NCBI GenBank assembly: GCA_035527455.1
Contig: DATLAN010000109.1
Coordinates: forward strand, 1 to 34,234
DNA length: 34,234 nt
Reading direction: 5' to 3'
Source: DATLAN01 sp035527455
Lineage (GTDB): Bacteria > Planctomycetota > Planctomycetia > Pirellulales > Thermoguttaceae
A program made the translations under genes and the position numbers. The notes below the pieces were generated by a model, which did not search any database, was not told where the DNA came from, and saw only the letters and a program-made list of their open reading frames with translations. Below are positions 31,578-34,234 of this stretch, piece by piece; positions within the stretch are counted from its first letter, which is position 1; every line of letters begins with the position of its first letter.

Positions 31578-31920
31578 CAATTGGACGAGAGATCGAGGCC
31601 GACGCCAGCGGACCTTGACCCGCAAGACACAACAGACCGTGGACGTGAACCAGCGGACCCTTCTCACCTGGGCCTTCGACGAGCGACTGGCCACCGTAGG
31701 CGGCGTTGCCGTATTGTTGGCCACCTTGATCGAGATCAACCCGGCACCACGGCTTTACTGGCTCTGAGGCTGAGGCTACAGGCGTCCTGCGGGTGGCGGG
31801 TTTCCATGTTGCAGCGGGATCGAGCGGCTTGCGGTGTGGCAAACCGGAAACCGCGAGCGCCGCAGCCCGAGGGGCGCTTGCCCGAGCGAGGGGAAGCAGA
31901 CAGCGGACTAGCCACACCCA

Positions 31921-32673
31921 ATGCTCCAACGAATCTACCGACTCGACTTCACGGTCTCGGTCAGCAATCTCTCGCGCAGCCGGGTCAACCACGGCAACGC
32001 TCTAGCGCAGCAGGCCCTCAGTCCCGAGGCCGAAGTCCTGATAGAAGAGGTCCTGATCGAAGAGGTCCGCCGCTGGAAGACCAGCGAAGACTGGTACAAG
32101 GCCCGGGGCATCCCCTGGCGGCGAGGATGGCTGCTGCATGGGGCTCCCGGCACTGGGAAGACATCCCTGGTCAGGGCCGTGGCCGAAGACTTCGACCTGC
32201 CGATCTTTGTCTTTCATTTGGCGACCGTCTTCAATAACGAGCTACAGGCCGCCTGGCAGAGGATGCTCGCCAGCGTCCCCTGCATTGCTTTGATCGAAGA
32301 CATCGATGCCGTATTCGAGGGCCGTGAGAACAGGGCCGGCGGTCATCTTACCTTCGACTGCCTGCTGAACTGCCTGGACGGCGTGGAACGGGCGGATGGA
32401 GTGCTGCTGATCGTTACCACCAACCACCTGGACAAACTCGACCCGGCCCTGGGCGTGCCCGAGTCGCACGTCTCTACCCGCCCGGGGCGGCTCGACCAGA
32501 TGTTGGAACTGCGCGACCTGGACAAAGACGGCCGCCGCCAACTCTGCCGACGCATCCTGCAAGAGTGGCCCGAGACGTGGAAAGAGACCGTCCGCCTGGG
32601 CGAAGGCGAGACCGGCGCGCAGTTCCAGGAGCGCTGCACGCAACTGGCTTTACGACGCTATTGGAAAAACTGA
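31921..32673 (+). CDS. BCS1-like AAA+ ATPase, probably shortened at the N-terminus
   Basis: This is a 250-residue AAA+ protein. WYKARGIPWRRGWLLHG leads into Walker A GAPGTGKT (74-81). Walker B is CIALIEDID (121-129), the BCS1-like LTFDCLLNCLDGV follows, sensor 1 is TTN (166-168) and the arginine region is RPGRLD (187-192). BCS1-type ATPases normally carry a longer N-terminal membrane or substrate domain. Here only about 40 residues precede the AAA module and a TAG lies just upstream (31909-31911), so the N-terminus appears lost or replaced. A 15-bp tandem duplication (coding VLIEE twice, about residues 39-48) lies in the join. A small gene follows 12 bp downstream. Bacterial BCS1-like ATPases have no settled function. 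Confidence 0.8.
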   Translation: MLQRIYRLDFTVSVSNLSRSRVNHGNALAQQALSPEAEVLIEEVLIEEVRRWKTSEDWYKARGIPWRRGWLLHGAPGTGKTSLVRAVAEDFDLPIFVFHLATVFNNELQAAWQRMLASVPCIALIEDIDAVFEGRENRAGGHLTFDCLLNCLDGVERADGVLLIVTTNHLDKLDPALGVPESHVSTRPGRLDQMLELRDLDKDGRRQLCRRILQEWPETWKETVRLGEGETGAQFQERCTQLALRRYWKN

Positions 32674-32685
32674 TTGGAGGAATTG

Positions 32686-33048
32686 ATGGACGCTCGTACC
32701 AATCGACCTATGCCACTCCTGGACGACTGGGTGGACGGCAAGCCCGACGCCTGGGACTACAATGGCGTACTAACAGAGAACAACGTCACCGTCGAGTGGT
32801 GTGATACACTCGTCGATGATGACGATAACGAGTCGCCTGCGGGTGCTTGCTGCGGTTTTGGACCACAGATTCCGCGAAGGTGGCCCAGGCCGACCATCGG
32901 GCCGCGCCAACCGAGAAGGGCAGGCGCGGCCAACCGCAGAATCATCAGAATGACCCAATGGCCGCGCAGCCGTTCAAGCAGCCCTTCCGCCCCGCCGACG
33001 CCTTGCGCAGCCTTCCGAGCTACAGACTGGCGCATGAGCAAGTCGTGA
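32686..33048 (+). CDS. Small hypothetical protein after the AAA+ gene (possibly frameshifted)
   Basis: This starts at ATG 32686 with a strong GGAGG 6 nt upstream, 12 bp after the AAA+ stop, so it is probably in the same transcript. The first 50 residues (PMPLLDDWVDGKPDAWDYNG, then VEWCDTLVDDDDNES) are acidic and look genuine. From about residue 55 the composition turns Arg/Pro/Ser-rich and looks like a wrong frame. Another frame (32847-33065) reads more naturally near the end. A frameshift or a shorter real product is possible. No family is recognised. Confidence 0.45.
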   Translation: MDARTNRPMPLLDDWVDGKPDAWDYNGVLTENNVTVEWCDTLVDDDDNESPAGACCGFGPQIPRRWPRPTIGPRQPRRAGAANRRIIRMTQWPRSRSSSPSAPPTPCAAFRATDWRMSKS

Positions 33049-33350
33049 CGTGGCAATCGAGATAAGCACGCCCAACTTCGAGGCGGCCATCGAGCAAGCC
33101 CGGCACATCGTGGATCGGCGAAACGAGTACGGGAGAAGCGGCCCGCCCGATGCACACCTGCCAGGTCCGGCACCATCGAGAACCACGCCCGAGAACCACG
33201 ACGCCGAGTGCCGGAAATGTCGGCAAGGCCCCCCTTTCGTCCCCAATCAGGGAGATGTCCGGGCTCTTCTGAGCTATAGTTTCCTGTAACATTTCAGCCA
33301 TCTGAAGTCGTATTGGTGGATTTTGGGGTGTTGTGTTATGACTTGCGGGC
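33049..33350. other. Short stretch before the IS66 gene
   Basis: This is about 300 bp with one weak plus-strand frame from a GTG at 33050 (79 residues, helical start then low-complexity) that I do not call. The left end of the IS66 element should lie in its last 100 bp, but its inverted repeat cannot be set without the right end. Confidence 0.35.
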
Positions 33351-34234
33351 ATGGCGACATGCACGGAGGTTTTGAACGAATCGACGCTCGATGTTCTTCG
33401 GGGGGCCGCGCTCACCGAAGAACAGGCACGGGCGATTTTCGCCCTGGGCGAAGAAGTCGTCATCTTCGCGTTGTTGGAACTGACGAAACAACTGGCCGAG
33501 CAGAAGGCCGCCGCGGCGGGCACCTCGCATCAGACCCCGGCCACGCCCTCGGGGATGAAACCGCCTTACGAGAAGCCACCGGCCAAATTGCGCAAGAAAC
33601 GTCCCGGGGCCAAAAAGGGACATCCTGGCTCGCGCCGCGAGATTCCCGGCCAAATCGATTGGCAAGTGGAACACAAGCTGCCGCAGTGCCCGGATTGCGG
33701 TGGTCGATTGAAGCGGACCGGCGATATCCGGACCCGCTATACGGAAGACATCCCGGGAATCCAACCGGAAGTTACCGAACACACGATCCATCGCGACTGG
33801 TGCCCGAAGTGCAAGAAGCGGGTCGAGCCGGTTGTGCCCGATGCCTTGCCGAAGGCTACTTTGGGCAATCGTGTGCTGGTGCTTTCGGCCTGGCTCCACT
33901 ACGCCTTGGGCAACACGCTCTCGCAGATTGTCGAGGTGTTCAACTTCCATCTACAAATGAAGATCACGCCCGGCGGCTTGGTCGGCATGTGGTATCGGTT
34001 GCAGGCGATCCTTTACACCTGGTACGAGCAAATCCAACAAGAAGCCCTGCGATCGGCCGTGCTTCACGGCGACGAAAGCGGCTGGCGCGTCAACGGCAAA
34101 ACGCACTGGCTGTGGTGCTTCACAACGCCCACTTTGACCTATTACATGATCGACCGGAGCCGGGGGTCTCCGGCGCTGAAGAAGTTCTTCATCGAGGAAT
34201 TCGCGGGCACGTTGGTTACCGACTTTTGGGCGGC
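33351..34234 (+). mobile_element. IS66-family transposase, 5' part (runs off the right edge)
   Basis: The frame is open from ATG 33351 to the window end, about 294 residues of a protein usually around 500. An N-terminal coiled helix (VIFALLELTKQLAEQKA) is followed by a basic linker (KLRKKRPGAKKGHPGS). A zinc-binding domain comes next, with CPDC (Cys113, Cys116) and CPKC (Cys151, Cys154). The start of the DDE catalytic domain shows Asp241 in LHGDESGWRV and Asp291 in VTDFW. It is not clear whether the accessory IS66 genes (tnpB-like) are present; none is seen upstream. The element moves by cut-and-paste or replicative transposition according to family knowledge. Confidence 0.92.

Larger units (their letters stand above)
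30910..31920. other. One-kilobase stretch without a clear gene
   Basis: The stretch runs from the recombinase stop to the AAA+ gene. It holds a simple-sequence tract (31337-31381), a terminator-like hairpin (31488-31516) preceded by a small palindrome, and a 9-bp tandem repeat (31542-31577). A weak open frame of 79 residues (31528-31767, plus) with one short hydrophobic segment near its end spans the tandem repeat. I do not call it a gene, but it cannot be excluded. Confidence 0.4.

Overview
The window looks like a chromosome segment from a GC-rich bacterium of the Planctomycetota (Pirellulales-like). This is an inference from gene content: a PEP-CTERM protein, secreted polysaccharide-degrading enzymes (PL10, GH172, a GH110 remnant), a six-gene Na+-NQR operon, integrases of a type I associate with planctomycetes, and an IS66 transposase. 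No database search was run.

Layout. (1) 1-5524, minus strand: the head of a BREX phage-defence operon, reading XRE regulator, ImmA-type protease, brxA, brxB, brxC; brxC runs off the left edge. A small PD-(D/E)XK-like protein (5885-6301) is divergent from it. (2) 6302-9293: a decayed accessory stretch with a small zinc-ribbon membrane protein, a patatin C-terminal fragment, an excisionase-type HTH protein, clustered hairpins and short repeats. It ends in a 40-nt tRNA 5' half (9294-9333). (3) 9444-15398, minus: nqrABCDEF, tightly packed, coding for the Na+-pumping NADH:quinone oxidoreductase. (4) 15622-21042, minus: a PEP-CTERM protein, then a saccharolytic cluster of GH110 remnant, GH172 and PL10 pectate lyase, with a transposase scrap behind it. 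(5) 21500-22014: a decayed integrase and an intact CAT-anticodon tRNA gene whose first 40 nt equal the fragment at 9294-9333.

(6) 22015-34234: a second accessory region that reads as an integrated mobile element plus later insertions. It has a tyrosine integrase beside the tRNA, a truncated primase/SF3 helicase, a hypothetical gene, a fused primase-polymerase/ATPase, a roughly 1.2-kb non-coding stretch with a diverged direct duplication, a catalytic-domain-only recombinase preceded by a 15-bp inverted repeat, a BCS1-like AAA+ ATPase with a small downstream gene, and the 5' part of an IS66 transposase.

The two most interesting signals are structural. First, the tRNA 5' half, a shared 10-mer (AGTACGCCTG) and clusters of CTACACC/GGTGTAG occur at both island/core junctions (about 9037-9334 and 21975-22137). 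This is what attachment sites of related integrases that use the 5' half of a tRNA would look like. Second, the FimB-sized recombinase at 30241-30909 is preceded by a perfect 15-bp inverted repeat enclosing 76 bp, a candidate invertible DNA switch. The XRE-ImmA pair heading the BREX operon is a third lead, as a possible protease-controlled switch for the defence operon.
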